From positions 1-64,000 of the forward strand of contig JALUGO010000009.1 of the NCBI GenBank assembly GCA_027051905.1: a DNA stretch of 64,000 bases. The letters run 5' to 3'. This document shows, piece after piece, positions 11,028 through 21,551 of the stretch. This DNA comes from Desulfurobacteriaceae bacterium (GTDB taxonomy: Bacteria > Aquificota > Aquificia > Desulfurobacteriales > Desulfurobacteriaceae). The translations under genes and the position numbers were made by a program. Positions within the stretch are counted from its first letter, which is position 1. The number at the start of each line of letters is the position of its first letter. The notes below the pieces were generated by a model. It was not told where the DNA came from, did no database searches, and saw only the letters and a list, made by a program, of their open reading frames with translations.

Positions 11028-11805
11028 AAATTCTGTTGAGGAAGTCTGTTACCGTGATGAATTTAAAGTTAAGTGAAGGGGCTCCGCACTCCCTCACCCA
11101 CTCAAAAGCCATTTTTCTACACCAGTCAAGATCTATATCGGGAGCGAAACTTGCAAGGTAAATTTTCGTCTCAAAGAATTTAGAAAGCTGATAAGCAAGC
11201 TGGTTTAGGTAGAGTATCTTCTCTTTAACCTTCCTTGCCTTCTCCCCACCGTGAAAGGCCAACCTCATAAAAAATTCAACGTTTCCTTTACACTCGTAAG
11301 CCTCCACGTAGTTTCTACCCCAGAATGCAACATCTACGTTTTTTCCAGAAAGTTCTTTATGTCTACAAAAAACTTTCAGACGTTTCCTGTTCACCATGGG
11401 CTGGCAGTGCATGGAGAGGAGCTCCACCTTTTCTTTCTCTATAGGTCCCAGGTGATAAACAAGCTCTTCAAAAAGTCTTCCTTTCCTTAAAGAAACAACA
11501 TCATCTTGAGGTATGGGTTTGCCAGAAGAGTTCTCGGCATGTTTGAGAAAAAAGTTTTCTATCAGGTTCCATAGGATTCTTCTTTCGGCCACAGACAGCG
11601 GAAGAGCTCCGAGAAACTCCTCCTTCTTTTCTCTCCTGAACTGATAAAACTGGTTAACGTGGTCAACGTGCTGGAAAAAGCGGGCTATATGGGTAATAAC
11701 GGGAAACCGCTCTTTTCTGCAAAGACAGATGAGAAAGTGAACAAGCTCCTTAATAGGCTCCCCTAAAAACCGCTCAACGTCAACGTAACAGCTAAAAAGG
11801 TGCAT
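11017..11805 (-). CDS. Unknown protein with PD-(D/E)XK nuclease-like motif
   Basis: A 262-residue soluble protein I do not recognise. The second half carries the spacing expected of the restriction-endonuclease-like fold: E113/E114 in KGRLFEELVY, D158 in NVDVAFWGRN and E171-C-K173 in YECKGN, that is E...D-x12-ExK, followed by predicted helices. The first half is helical and His-rich (VITHIARFFQHVDHVNQF). The ATG at 11803-11805 lies 7 nt after the flgL stop in the same direction, so it is probably the last gene of the flagellar operon. Its role is unknown; a nuclease or a degenerate nuclease fold is inference from motif spacing. Confidence 0.6.
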   Translation of the reverse strand: MHLFSCYVDVERFLGEPIKELVHFLICLCRKERFPVITHIARFFQHVDHVNQFYQFRREKKEEFLGALPLSVAERRILWNLIENFFLKHAENSSGKPIPQDDVVSLRKGRLFEELVYHLGPIEKEKVELLSMHCQPMVNRKRLKVFCRHKELSGKNVDVAFWGRNYVEAYECKGNVEFFMRLAFHGGEKARKVKEKILYLNQLAYQLSKFFETKIYLASFAPDIDLDWCRKMAFEWVRECGAPSLNFKFITVTDFLNRISTA

Positions 11806-11812
11806 TCAAGTC

Positions 11813-12751
11813 CTACTTAAAGTAGTTAAGGAGAGAAAGATTCTGAGTCTGGGTGATTGCAGCAAGAAGTGCCTGGTAAGCCGTTTTCGCTTTTTCATAC
11901 TCTGCTATAGCCTCGGTGTAATCGGCATCTTCAATTTTGGATTTTAGCTCTTTGAAATGAACTGCCACGGCATCGTTCTGAGTCTTTATATCCTCAACAA
12001 CTCTTTGCTGGGTTCCTAGAATTGAACGGTAAGCTTCTATATGAGAAAGTCCTTTATCGAAAGCATCAAGGAGTTTCAGGTCTTCAACACCATCCCCAAG
12101 GTCAACAGAAACAGTTTCTGTATGGAGCCTCTCCAGATCTCCAGCTTCTATTATGTCCGCAATTCTGTTCAGAATCTCAACGACGGTTATTCTGTTCGAA
12201 ACCCTGTTAACTCCAAAGTAATCGGCACCGTTGAAGTTCGTATTAACCGAAACTCCATCGGCAACGGGGACAGAAGTTTCTACAGTCTCTCCGTTGTAAG
12301 TTCCATCGCTATCAAAAGGGGCACTCTGAGTTTTCACTCCTCCAAAAATGTATGAATCCCCAACTTTTGTATTGCCCATATTCACAATGTAAGAAGCCAC
12401 ATTCCTGAAATAATCAGCAAGAACTTTTGCATCTTCTCCATTAAGGGTTCCCGTATTTAATACCTGAATAATTCTTACTCTTGCTTCCTGAAGAAGATTT
12501 ATCGCCGAAGTCATCGAAGTTTCAGCCATCTTAAGAGTATTGTCTGTAAGGTCAATGTTCCTGCTGAACCTTTCAATCTTCTCTATAAAACGCTGAAACC
12601 TTAGAGACCTTGCAAAATTCACAGGGTTGTCTGACGGTTTTAAGATGGATTTACCGGAAGAGAGCTCTTCTGTGCTCCTCTTCAGCTGTTCACTCCTCAG
12701 CCTGTCATATCTGAGGAGTATGTCAAAAACCATTCCATCTGCCACCCTCAT
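11813..12751 (-). CDS. flgL: Flagellar hook-associated protein 3 (FlgL)
   Basis: A 312-residue flagellin-like junction protein joining hook and filament. The N-terminal MRVADGMVFDILLRYDRLRSEQLKRS..LSSGKSI..PSDNPV block is the conserved flagellin-type D0/D1 helix, and the C-terminal helix ends QTQNLSLLNYFK. The middle contains the FlgL-typical GDSYIFGGVKTQSAPFD. It follows flgK by two bases and is in the usual flgK-flgL order. Secreted by the flagellar export apparatus without a cleaved signal. Confidence 0.93.
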   Translation of the reverse strand: MRVADGMVFDILLRYDRLRSEQLKRSTEELSSGKSILKPSDNPVNFARSLRFQRFIEKIERFSRNIDLTDNTLKMAETSMTSAINLLQEARVRIIQVLNTGTLNGEDAKVLADYFRNVASYIVNMGNTKVGDSYIFGGVKTQSAPFDSDGTYNGETVETSVPVADGVSVNTNFNGADYFGVNRVSNRITVVEILNRIADIIEAGDLERLHTETVSVDLGDGVEDLKLLDAFDKGLSHIEAYRSILGTQQRVVEDIKTQNDAVAVHFKELKSKIEDADYTEAIAEYEKAKTAYQALLAAITQTQNLSLLNYFK

Positions 12752-12753
12752 TG

Positions 12754-14103
12754 CTACCTCACCATACCCAATACTGTTTGCAGGAGCTCATCTGTAACGG
12801 TAACAACCCTTGCTGCTGCCTGATACGCCCGCTGATACCTGGTAAGATTGACGAGCTCCTCGTCTATGTTAACTCCTGAAAGCTCTTTTACTTTTTCCTC
12901 AATAGACTCCAGTCTGAAGCGGGAAGCTTCCAGAAGGTCATCTACCGACTTTGTTTCAGCACCTATGGAAGAAGCAATTTCTGTCGCGTAAAACTCGGAA
13001 AAGCTCAGGTCAGAGAGCTCCGGAAACTTCTGTTCACCTAGGGCAATAATGTTTTTGACATTTGTATTGTCGGAGTTCAGATAAGCAGGATCAGAAGCTG
13101 CAGCCACTTTCTTCGGGTCTTCAATAGCCAAAACGATGTTTGATGCATCAATGGGCTGACCGTTGTCTGAAGAGAACAGAGAAATTCCTGTTTCTCCGTA
13201 AAGGTTGTATCCAGCTTCATGCTGCTGGTTTACCTTTTCAGCAAATGTCGAAACCCAGGTATTCAACTTATCTTCAAACTTTTTAACCATCTTTAAACCA
13301 GAGATGATTCCACCAATTTTTCCTTTTTCAAAATCATCGGTAATGTCCACTCCATCAGAAAACACTTTAACGCCATCTGCATCCTGAGTCATTTTTAGGT
13401 CAAAACTTCTGTCTTCCATAACAAGGGGAAAACCCTTTGCAGTAAAAACCCTAACCCTTTTGTTAGGAAGGTAAACTATCTTAATGTCAACCATGGAGCT
13501 AAGTTCTTTTAAAGCCCTGTCTCTCTCATCAAGATACTGGTTGAACCGTTCGGGAGAGTCTTTAAAAATGAGCATGTTTCTGTTTATATCTGCCAGCCGC
13601 TTCGTCAGCCTGTTTACCTCATCTATTACGTCTTTTAAGTGAGAAACGGAAGTTGTTTTTATCTCTTCAAGGGATGAGTAGGTATCTCTAACTCTTCCGA
13701 CCAGTGTTTGAGCAACTGAAAGGAAGCTTGCCCTTGCAGCAATATCGTCGGGATTTACGGCAACATCGTGAAGGGAATTGAAGAACTGGTTGATAATTTC
13801 GGAAAGGCCGCTCCCCATCGATTCGTTAAAGAGGCTTTCTACCTGTGAAAGAATCTCTTTGAACGTCTTAAGTTGAGAGTTGTCTCCATTTTCAGAAACG
13901 AGACGTTTGAAGTATGCTCTGCTGAAAACTCTTTTTACAGTCTCTACCTGAACGCCAAGGCCGGGAGTATCTGCAAATACAGGTGTTTCTCTGGAATACC
14001 CTTCTGTATAAACGTTGTTAATGTTTCTGTTGGTAGTTGTTATACCTATCTTCTGTGAAAGGAGAGACTGGCTGGCTGCCGTAAGAGCTCCAAAAAGGGA
14101 CAT
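12754..14103 (-). CDS. flgK: Flagellar hook-associated protein 1 (FlgK)
   Basis: A 449-residue hook-filament junction protein. It begins MSLFGALTAASQSLLSQKIGI and has the NINNVYTEGYSRETPVF element typical of flagellar rod/hook proteins; the C-terminal coiled-coil ends with NIDEELVNLTRYQRAYQAAARVV, the matching rod/hook C-terminal motif. The middle VDIKIVY..KRVRVFTAKGFPLV fits FlgK. GGAGGGATA precedes the ATG. The gene lies between flgN and flgL. Confidence 0.94.
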   Translation of the reverse strand: MSLFGALTAASQSLLSQKIGITTTNRNINNVYTEGYSRETPVFADTPGLGVQVETVKRVFSRAYFKRLVSENGDNSQLKTFKEILSQVESLFNESMGSGLSEIINQFFNSLHDVAVNPDDIAARASFLSVAQTLVGRVRDTYSSLEEIKTTSVSHLKDVIDEVNRLTKRLADINRNMLIFKDSPERFNQYLDERDRALKELSSMVDIKIVYLPNKRVRVFTAKGFPLVMEDRSFDLKMTQDADGVKVFSDGVDITDDFEKGKIGGIISGLKMVKKFEDKLNTWVSTFAEKVNQQHEAGYNLYGETGISLFSSDNGQPIDASNIVLAIEDPKKVAAASDPAYLNSDNTNVKNIIALGEQKFPELSDLSFSEFYATEIASSIGAETKSVDDLLEASRFRLESIEEKVKELSGVNIDEELVNLTRYQRAYQAAARVVTVTDELLQTVLGMVR

Positions 14104-14160
14104 TATCCCTCCGTCAACTGGTCTCTCTTTCTATTATCGCAAATTGGGGAAATTCTTTAG

Positions 14161-14490
14161 TCAGGCACGCCTGTCAAACAGGTTCTGAGAAGTTTTGTCT
14201 GTATAGGTTATAGAGTCTCCAAAGAGCTCTCTCTCTATCTCTTCAAAGAACGAAAGACCGTTTACAACAAGCGCTGAAATTGTGGAATTGAGGCGGAAAA
14301 TTTCTAAAAGGAGCTCCCTCTCTTTTTCAACTTCTTCTCTTTCGAAAGAGGAAATTTTCAGGAGGAGCTCTCTTTTCCTTTCCTGAATCTCCTCAAACCG
14401 TTTAACGTCTTTAACAGGAAAAGAAAGGAGGAGTTGCCTCTCCTCTTCCAGTAGCTCTTTTAACTCTTCAAGGAGCTCCCTCACACCCAT
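14161..14490 (-). CDS. flgN: FlgN-like flagellar export chaperone
   Basis: A 109-residue almost wholly alpha-helical, acidic and leucine-rich protein (MGVRELLEELKELLEEERQL) placed directly upstream of flgK and flgL. FlgN is the chaperone of exactly those two proteins, so context and the helical make-up (including the C-terminal Y-x-D-x-x-x-Q...LFDRR tail) support the call. Sequence conservation in this family is low. ATG start two bases after the PilZ gene. Confidence 0.75.
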   Translation of the reverse strand: MGVRELLEELKELLEEERQLLLSFPVKDVKRFEEIQERKRELLLKISSFEREEVEKERELLLEIFRLNSTISALVVNGLSFFEEIERELFGDSITYTDKTSQNLFDRRA

Positions 14491-14492
14491 AG

Positions 14493-15200
14493 TTACTCCG
14501 AAAGCAGCCTTATTCTGTCTAAAACTTCTCTCTGGCGTTCAACTACGTACCTGTGGAGAAGATTTCTGAACCTGTTGTTTAAGTTCAGGAATTTCACTCC
14601 CACCTTTTCCTTATTTTCAAGGGGTTCTATTGAGCGAACTTCTCCCTCCGCTTGAAAGGAGCCGAAGGGGAGCTCCACCTCAAGGTTTATTTTCTGGTTT
14701 AGAAAGAATTCTCCTTTTGAGGAAACAAACCCTATACCGTTTTCTGAAATATCCCTTACTTTATAAATCGTTTTCTTATCTTTACCGGAATTGACTAGTA
14801 ATTTGACAGGTAACTTTTCGGATACCGTTACTCTGGGGAATTCCCGACTAAAGCGTGGTTCATCGAAAGGTTTGAATTTAGTGCTTTCTATCATACTATC
14901 GCTGTGGTAAGTTACGTCTGCTGCTAAAATTCGCTTTTTTCCGTAGGCAGGGTCTAGAAAATGGGTATAGATGCGTCCAAAGTCACTGACAGCCAGTTTA
15001 AGTTTTGGATGACTTTCCCACTGAATGAACCCTTTCTCCATAGATAACGGTTTGACTTTTACTCTGACAGGTAATTCTTCAAAGAAACTTATTAATTCAA
15101 TAGGTCTTTCTTTTTCTATAGCTTCCTTGAGCCACCCCTCGATTCTTCTGTCTATTTCCACTTTTGAATACCTCTCAATTTTTCTGAATTGCCTTGCCAA
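14493..15200 (-). CDS. PilZ-domain protein, YcgR-like
   Basis: Up to 235 residues. The C-terminal half is a PilZ cyclic-di-GMP-binding domain: the RxxxR motif is SREFPR and the D-x-S-x-x-G motif is DISENGIGF, followed by VGVKFLNL. The N-terminal half could be a YcgR-like flagellar-brake domain. It leads the flgN-flgK-flgL operon, which suggests c-di-GMP control of motility. The start is uncertain: TTG at 15200 lacks a Shine-Dalgarno, while GTG at 15159-15161 has GAGAGG upstream and would give 222 residues. The promoter should lie in the short gap to tRNA-Pro. Confidence 0.82.
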   Translation of the reverse strand: MARQFRKIERYSKVEIDRRIEGWLKEAIEKERPIELISFFEELPVRVKVKPLSMEKGFIQWESHPKLKLAVSDFGRIYTHFLDPAYGKKRILAADVTYHSDSMIESTKFKPFDEPRFSREFPRVTVSEKLPVKLLVNSGKDKKTIYKVRDISENGIGFVSSKGEFFLNQKINLEVELPFGSFQAEGEVRSIEPLENKEKVGVKFLNLNNRFRNLLHRYVVERQREVLDRIRLLSE

Positions 15201-15237
15201 ATTTTACACAACTGCCTAAATTACGATACCGTCAGTT

Positions 15238-15315
15238 CGGGGCATAGCTCAGCCTGGTTAGAGCGCGTGCCTTGGGAGCACGAGGTCGCCCGTTCAAATC
15301 GGGCTGCCCCGACCA
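15238..15315 (+). tRNA. tRNA-Pro (TGG)
   Basis: A full cloverleaf: acceptor CGGGGCA pairs with TGCCCCG, the D arm contains AGCTCAG..GGTTAGAG, the anticodon stem is CGTGC/GCACG with loop CTTGGGA (anticodon TGG, G37), and the T arm has GTTCAAATC. CCA is encoded. C at position 1 is typical of bacterial tRNA-Pro. Confidence 0.96.
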
Positions 15316-15323
15316 TTCCTCAG

Positions 15324-16180
<857 letters not shown>

Positions 16181-16183
16181 CTT

Positions 16184-17410
16184 TTATCGGTCTGCCTCTA
16201 CCGTAACGTTTTCGGGCTTTATCTTTGCAAACCGTCTCTTTCCAACCTGAAGAATAACTTCACCTTTTAGAACGTCTATCTTAATCTGGTCGTCTAAAAC
16301 TTTCTCTCCGTTTACCCTTACTCCTCCTCCTTTTATTTGACGCCTGCCTTCGCTCGTTGATTTTACAAGGCCTGCCTCTTTTAAAAGGCGGGGAAGCCAC
16401 ACAGGGTTTTCGGGAACTTTTACCTTTGGTTCAGGGATGTTCTCAGGGAGCTCCCTCCTTGAAAATACCCTCTCAAAGTGCTCCCTGGCCTTTTTTGCAG
16501 CCTCCTCTCCGTGGAACGTTCTGACTATTGTTTCTGCAAGTCTTTTCTTCGCCTCCATCGGGTGGAGTCGCCCCTCTTTAACGGCCTTCTCCATCTCTTC
16601 AATTTCTTCTTCTGGAACCCTCGTAACCAGCCTGTAGTAGCGCCACATCAGTTCGTCTGAAATCCTCATAACCTTTCCGAACTGCTCCTCTGGAGGCTCT
16701 AAAATCCTGATGTAATTTCCTAAAGACTTACTCATCTTCTGAACACCGTCTAAGCCCTCTAAGATGGGCATCATTATGCAAACCTGTTCCTCCTGTCCGA
16801 ACTCTCTCTGAAGGTGCCTTCCAACGAGGAGGTTAAACTTCTGGTCTGTTCCGCCGAGCTCAACGTCTGCCTTAAGCTCAACAGAATCGTAACCTTGAAG
16901 GAGTGGGTAGATGAACTCGTGGATATGGATGGGTCTTCCCTCTCTGAACCGTTTTGAGAAGTCGTCTCTTTCAAGCATTCTGGCAACGGTGTATTTAGAT
17001 GTAAGTTTTATCAGGTCTGCAGCCGTCATAGAGCCGAGCCACTCGCTGTTGAAAACGACAACCGTTTTTTCAGGGTCTAAAATCTTGAAAACCTGCTGGG
17101 CGTAGGTTTCTGCGTTTTTTAAAACTTGCTCCCTTGTAAGGGGAGGCCTTGTCTCGTTCTTCCCGGTTGGGTCTCCTATCATCGCCGTAAAGTCGCCTAT
17201 GAGGAAGTAGACCTCATGGCCAAGTTCCTGAAAGTCCCTCAGCTTCCACAGAAGAACCGTGTGGCCTAAATGGAGGTCTGGAGCTGTCGGGTCAAACCCC
17301 GCCTTTACCCTCAGTTTCCCTCCGCTTTTAAGCTTCTCTAAGAGTTCTTCCTCGTTTATTATCTCAGCAGTTCCTCTCTTTATTACCTTCAGCTGCTCTT
17401 CCGGTCTCAT
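16184..17410 (-). CDS. tyrS: Tyrosyl-tRNA synthetase
   Basis: A 408-residue class I synthetase charging tRNA-Tyr. It has [13 protein letters not shown] (HIGH motif), the tyrosine-binding region [16 protein letters not shown], and [11 protein letters not shown] (KMSKS). A C-terminal S4 domain ([16 protein letters not shown]) binds the tRNA. Two starts are possible: TTG at 17428 or ATG at 17408-17410; the ATG has GGAG nine bases upstream and is preferred. Either way it overlaps the tail of the acetyltransferase gene. Confidence 0.94.
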   Translation of the reverse strand: MRPEEQLKVIKRGTAEIINEEELLEKLKSGGKLRVKAGFDPTAPDLHLGHTVLLWKLRDFQELGHEVYFLIGDFTAMIGDPTGKNETRPPLTREQVLKNAETYAQQVFKILDPEKTVVVFNSEWLGSMTAADLIKLTSKYTVARMLERDDFSKRFREGRPIHIHEFIYPLLQGYDSVELKADVELGGTDQKFNLLVGRHLQREFGQEEQVCIMMPILEGLDGVQKMSKSLGNYIRILEPPEEQFGKVMRISDELMWRYYRLVTRVPEEEIEEMEKAVKEGRLHPMEAKKRLAETIVRTFHGEEAAKKAREHFERVFSRRELPENIPEPKVKVPENPVWLPRLLKEAGLVKSTSEGRRQIKGGGVRVNGEKVLDDQIKIDVLKGEVILQVGKRRFAKIKPENVTVEADR

Positions 17411-17882
17411 TTTCTTCTTCTCCGTCAAGGTTTATCTCCATTGCTGTTTCATCGCAGTTTGGAAATTTAACACAGTTTATGCAGTCCCTCCAGATTTTGT
17501 GGGGAAGGAGCTCCTTATCTATAACCCTGAAACCCATTTTCCTGAAAAACTCAACCTGATAGGTAAGGGTGAAAACTCTGTTTATTCCAAGCTCCTGGGC
17601 TTCTTTAAGGGCTGTTCTGACGAGGGAACTCCCTATCCCTCTACCTGTGTGCTTCTGAGAAACGGCTAATGATCTTACCTCTGCGAGGTTCTCCCAGAAA
17701 ACGGTGAGAGCGCAGGTTCCGAGTATTTTTCCGTCTTCTTCGTAAACCCAGAAGTCTCTGATATTTTCATAAATACTGTGTATCGTTCTGGGGAGCATAA
17801 GTCCTAACTTGGCATATTCGTTTATTAAAAATTGAATGCTCTCAGCATCTTTTATCTTTGCCTTCCTTATCTTCCCCTTCAA
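17364..17882 (-). CDS. argA: GNAT acetyltransferase, probable N-acetylglutamate synthase
   Basis: A 172-residue GNAT-fold enzyme. The acetyl-CoA loop is [45 protein letters not shown] matches in pattern the short, stand-alone ArgA-type N-acetylglutamate synthases (LPxKxWxDC..CxKFPxCDE). That would be the first step of arginine synthesis, and argG is present at 36 kb. Start is TTG (17880-17882) behind GGGAGAGAG. The charged C-terminal tail (after CDETAMEI) overlaps tyrS and is probably dispensable. The GNAT call is firm; the substrate is inferred. Confidence 0.8.
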   Translation of the reverse strand: MKGKIRKAKIKDAESIQFLINEYAKLGLMLPRTIHSIYENIRDFWVYEEDGKILGTCALTVFWENLAEVRSLAVSQKHTGRGIGSSLVRTALKEAQELGINRVFTLTYQVEFFRKMGFRVIDKELLPHKIWRDCINCVKFPNCDETAMEINLDGEEENETGRAAEGNKERNC

Positions 17883-19112
17883 TTAGCTCTCTCCCATTCT
17901 CAGAACTTTGACGGGGTCTGTCTTTGCAGCCTTTAGAGCAGGATAGATAGTTGCTGCAACACTTATCAGTATAGCAGCAACAGCAGCAACTATACAGTCT
18001 AAAACATGAAGTTTAAAGGGTAGGTGGTCTATGTAGTAAACGTCTGGGGGAAGAGGAATTAATTTAAATTTCTCTCCCAGCAGCGAAACGGAAATTCCTA
18101 TGGCTTCGCCAATGGCCGTTCCTATTAAACCGATCAGGAATCCCTGAAATATGAATACCTTTAGTATAAATCGGTTAAAAGCTCCTACCGTTTTCAGTAT
18201 TGCAATTTCCCTTGCCCTTGAGTTTACGTTCATCATTAGGAGGCTTGAGATGTTAAACGAGGCGACTATAACGATAAGAGTTAAAATGAGGAACATTGCA
18301 AGTTTCTCAAGTTTCAGTGCTGAAAAGAGGCTTTTGTTTAGAGATATCCAGTCTTCGGCTGTGTACTCCTTCCCTAAAGTTTTCTCAATTTCTCTTTCAA
18401 CAGTTCTCACATTTTCCAATTTATCAACATTTACCATTATTCCCGTTGCAACGTCTCCGAATCCAAAGTCCTTCTGAACGGTTTTAAAGTGAGCAAGTAT
18501 GAGGGAGGAGTCAAACTGATACATTCCCACTTCAAAAATTCCAACAACTGTGTAAGTGGCCGTTCTGGGAATTATTCCAAAGGGAGTTCTTCTTCCTAAA
18601 GGAGAGATGAGTTTTATTTTATCTCCTAAAGTAACTCCGAGGGTGTCTGCAAGCTGGTTTCCAATTACAATGCCTTTAGGGTTTCTCTTAAAAAGTTCCC
18701 AGTCTCCAAGTGTGAGATGTTTCGGTATTGAGGTTACTTTCGGCTCTTTCTCTGTAATGCAGCCTCTGAGAGCTCCGCTTGAAGCGGAGGTAACGGAACT
18801 GCTTGCTGCCATTACCGGAACGTAGAGGAAAGGTTCCGTTCCCACAACGTGTTTCAGCTCAGAGATTTTCCTCTCGGCATAGTCGTAGCGGTAGAAAGGC
18901 TTTCCATCTCTCCTCATAACGATTATGTCGGCGTTTGCAGAGAGGAGCCTCTCTTTTATGGCGTCCTGAAATCCTGTCATTACCGAGTTGACTATTATGA
19001 GGGCAGCAACTCCAACAACCACCCCCAGAACGGCAATGAGAAAGGCAAAGGAGAGATAGCCCTTACGGAAGCTTAAACCCCTAAGGGCTAACCACCTTAA
19101 AAGAGGGTTCAT
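17883..19112 (-). CDS. lolE: LolC/LolE-family ABC permease
   Basis: A 409-residue inner-membrane permease of the MacB/FtsX-like fold. One N-terminal transmembrane helix (about 19-45) follows the LolC/E-type N-terminus ([13 protein letters not shown]-like). A large periplasmic domain and three C-terminal helices follow, with [14 protein letters not shown] in the cytoplasmic loop. LolCDE releases lipoproteins from the inner membrane for delivery to the outer membrane. The ATPase LolD is not adjacent. Its ATG overlaps the lysS stop (ATGA). LolC and LolE cannot be told apart here. Confidence 0.85.
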   Translation of the reverse strand: MNPLLRWLALRGLSFRKGYLSFAFLIAVLGVVVGVAALIIVNSVMTGFQDAIKERLLSANADIIVMRRDGKPFYRYDYAERKISELKHVVGTEPFLYVPVMAASSSVTSASSGALRGCITEKEPKVTSIPKHLTLGDWELFKRNPKGIVIGNQLADTLGVTLGDKIKLISPLGRRTPFGIIPRTATYTVVGIFEVGMYQFDSSLILAHFKTVQKDFGFGDVATGIMVNVDKLENVRTVEREIEKTLGKEYTAEDWISLNKSLFSALKLEKLAMFLILTLIVIVASFNISSLLMMNVNSRAREIAILKTVGAFNRFILKVFIFQGFLIGLIGTAIGEAIGISVSLLGEKFKLIPLPPDVYYIDHLPFKLHVLDCIVAAVAAILISVAATIYPALKAAKTDPVKVLRMGES

Positions 19113-20662
19113 TCTTCCTTCTTCTCCGGTTCAACTTCGCAGATCTCTTCGCCGCACCTCTTCTCAGGGCGGAGCTGAGGGAAGAGTAGAACCTCTCTGA
19201 TTGAGTCTTTATCTGTAAAGAGCATTACTAACCTGTCTATTCCGATTCCCTCACCGGCTGTAGGAGGCATTCCGTATTCAAGGGCGGTTATGAAGTCGGC
19301 GTCGTATTCCATCGCCTCTTCGTCTCCCTTTGCCTTCTCCTCAAGCTGCTGTTTGAACCTCTCTTTCTGTTCTTTTGGGTTGTTGAGCTCGGTATAAGCG
19401 TTTGCAATCTCCCTTCCAAAGATAAAGAGCTCAAACCTCTCAACAAGTTCCGGATTTCCTCTCTTCTCCTTTGCAAGTGGGGAAATGGCCTTTGGGAAGT
19501 CTACAACAAAGGTTGGCTGGATGAGCTCAGGCTCAACCAGGGCTTCAAAGAGCTCCTGGACTCTCTTGAAGTGGGAAAGCTCCTCAGCCCTCTCTATACC
19601 TACCTCCTTTGCCTTTGCAAGGACTTTTTCCTCGTCGTGGAGGAGCTCCTCTTCGGTAAGACCGGTTTTTTTGGAGAGCTCTCCAAGGTATGAGATCCTC
19701 CTGAAGGGCCTCTCAAACGAAATTTTCGTTCCCTGATACTCTATCTCACGAACGCCCTTTCCGAATATCTCGTCTAAGAGGAACTCAAAGAGCTCTTCTG
19801 TCATCTCCATAAGGTCGTTGTAGTCGGCGTAGGCCATGTACCACTCAATCATTGTGAACTCGGGGTTGTGGCGGGTTGAGATCCCCTCGTTCCTGAAGTT
19901 CTTTCCAAGCTCGTAAACCCTCTCAAAACCGCCAACCAATAACCTCTTCAGGTAGAGCTCCGGCGCAATCCTCAGGTAAACGTCTATGTCTAAGGCGTTG
20001 TAGTGGGTGATGAACGGCCTTGCGGCGGCTCCAGAGGCTATGGGCTGCAGAATAGGAGTTTCAACTTCAATAAAACCTCTGCTGTCTAAGAATTCCCTTA
20101 TCTTCTTGATTACTTTCGTTCTGGTCTTGAAAATTTCCCTAACTTCCGGGTTAACGATTAAATCCAGATACCTCTGGCGGTAGCGCTTTTCGGTGTCTTT
20201 TAAGCCGTGCCACTTTTCTGGAAGAGGCCTTAAAGACTTTGTAAGTGGAACAAGCTCCTTAACCTCTAAAGTGAGCTCTCCGGTTTTCGTTCTAAATAGT
20301 GTTCCCTTAACTCCGACAATGTCTCCGATGTCTATCAGTTTTTTGAAAACTTTGTTGTAGAAGTCTGCCCCAACTGTATCTCTTCTTATGTAGCACTGAA
20401 TTTTTCCAGATTCATCCTGAATGTGGAAGAAGGCGGCCTTACCCATTATCCTCATAGACATGATACGGCCGGCCAGTGAGAACTCTTCTTTGGGGAGCTC
20501 CTCCCTTTCCCTCTCCTCTTCGCTTTTCACTCTTCCGAACTTTTCAAGGAGTTCCCCGGCCTTAGCGTTAACCTCAAATCTGTATGCGTAGGGTTCGTAT
20601 CCAAGCTCCTTTAACTTCTCAACCTTTTCTTTTCTCTGCTCTAAAATCCTCTCTTCAGCCAT
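19109..20662 (-). CDS. lysS: Lysyl-tRNA synthetase, class II
   Basis: A 517-residue class II synthetase. The N-terminal OB-fold tRNA-binding domain includes [19 protein letters not shown]. Motif 2 is [20 protein letters not shown] and motif 3 is [16 protein letters not shown] start with AAGGAGAG before it. It leads the minus-strand operon lysS-lolE-argA-tyrS-ydcF and diverges from mlaE. Length is normal. Confidence 0.95.
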   Translation of the reverse strand: MAEERILEQRKEKVEKLKELGYEPYAYRFEVNAKAGELLEKFGRVKSEEEREREELPKEEFSLAGRIMSMRIMGKAAFFHIQDESGKIQCYIRRDTVGADFYNKVFKKLIDIGDIVGVKGTLFRTKTGELTLEVKELVPLTKSLRPLPEKWHGLKDTEKRYRQRYLDLIVNPEVREIFKTRTKVIKKIREFLDSRGFIEVETPILQPIASGAAARPFITHYNALDIDVYLRIAPELYLKRLLVGGFERVYELGKNFRNEGISTRHNPEFTMIEWYMAYADYNDLMEMTEELFEFLLDEIFGKGVREIEYQGTKISFERPFRRISYLGELSKKTGLTEEELLHDEEKVLAKAKEVGIERAEELSHFKRVQELFEALVEPELIQPTFVVDFPKAISPLAKEKRGNPELVERFELFIFGREIANAYTELNNPKEQKERFKQQLEEKAKGDEEAMEYDADFITALEYGMPPTAGEGIGIDRLVMLFTDKDSIREVLLFPQLRPEKRCGEEICEVEPEKKEE

Positions 20663-20715
20663 ACCTCTCTCCTTGTAGCGAAAATAAACCTGAAAATTTT
20701 AATACTTGGGTTTTG

Positions 20716-20721
20716 TATAAT
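20716..20721 (+). promoter_or_regulatory. Candidate -10 box for the mla operon
   Basis: TATAAT is preceded by TTG at the extended -10 position and sits 39 bases before the TTG start of mlaE, in the gap to divergent lysS. The best -35 candidate (TGAAAA, 19 bases away) is weak. Confidence 0.5.
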
Positions 20722-20759
20722 CCAAAAGGACTAAAAAGAAAACACTCCTCAACAGAGGC

Positions 20760-21551
20760 TTGGAATTGATAGTAAAACTGCTGGAAGCCGTTGGCAACGC
20801 CGTCCTCTCATTCCTCGAGTTCTGGGGAAGATGGTTTCTCCTCTCTGTGAAAGCTGTTTCCCTTGCACTGCGTAAGCCCTTCAGAATCAACAGATACTTC
20901 TACTACCTTGCAGACATTGGAGCGAACTCCCTTCCGGTTGTGGGAATTACCTCCCTCTTTACCGGTGGGGTTATTGCCCTTGAAACCTACAATGCCTTCC
21001 ACAGGTTCAACGCCGAGTATATGATAGGCGCAGTTGTTGCAATTTCAATGGCAAGGGAGCTGGCACCGGTTCTTTCTGCACTCCTTGTAACTGCCCGTTC
21101 AGGCTCGGCAATGGCCGCAGAGATTGGAACCATGAGGGTAACTGAGCAGATAGACGCCTTAGAAATGATGGCTGTTAACCCGGTTAAGTTCCTGATAACT
21201 CCCAGAATCTACACGTCAATCATCTCTTTAGTTCTCCTTACGATAATTGCCGACATAATAGGCTACATAGGCGGGTATTTGGTGAGCGTTTACCTCTTTG
21301 GAGTTAATAAGATTCTCTTTATCCGATACACACAGAACCTTGCAGAGATGGACGACGTCTATCACGGCCTCATAAAGGCGGCGGTTTTCGGGTTTCTCCT
21401 TTCAACAATCAGCTGCCTCTACGGTTACTACACAAGGGGCGGAGCAAAGGGAGTTGGAGAATCAACCACCAAGGCTGTCGTAACCTCATCAATGTCCATT
21501 CTCATATTTGATTACCTGATTACATACATTTTGAGGCTCTTTAACCTATGA
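20760..21551 (+). CDS. mlaE: Phospholipid transport ABC permease (MlaE-like)
   Basis: A 263-residue integral membrane protein of the MlaE/YrbE family with five to six hydrophobic segments and the family signatures LTGGVIALETYN-like FTGGVIALET, MARELAPVLSALLVTARSGSAMAAEIGTM and ATKAVVTSSM. It forms the membrane channel of the MCE-type lipid transporter. The start is probably TTG at 20760, with a second TTG two codons later. It precedes mlaF with a 4-nt overlap. Confidence 0.93.
   Translation: MELIVKLLEAVGNAVLSFLEFWGRWFLLSVKAVSLALRKPFRINRYFYYLADIGANSLPVVGITSLFTGGVIALETYNAFHRFNAEYMIGAVVAISMARELAPVLSALLVTARSGSAMAAEIGTMRVTEQIDALEMMAVNPVKFLITPRIYTSIISLVLLTIIADIIGYIGGYLVSVYLFGVNKILFIRYTQNLAEMDDVYHGLIKAAVFGFLLSTISCLYGYYTRGGAKGVGESTTKAVVTSSMSILIFDYLITYILRLFNL

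Noticed and set aside
17259-17669. 136-residue plus-strand ORF across tyrS and the acetyltransferase gene
   Set aside because: Antisense to two well-supported genes; no domain, no start signal.
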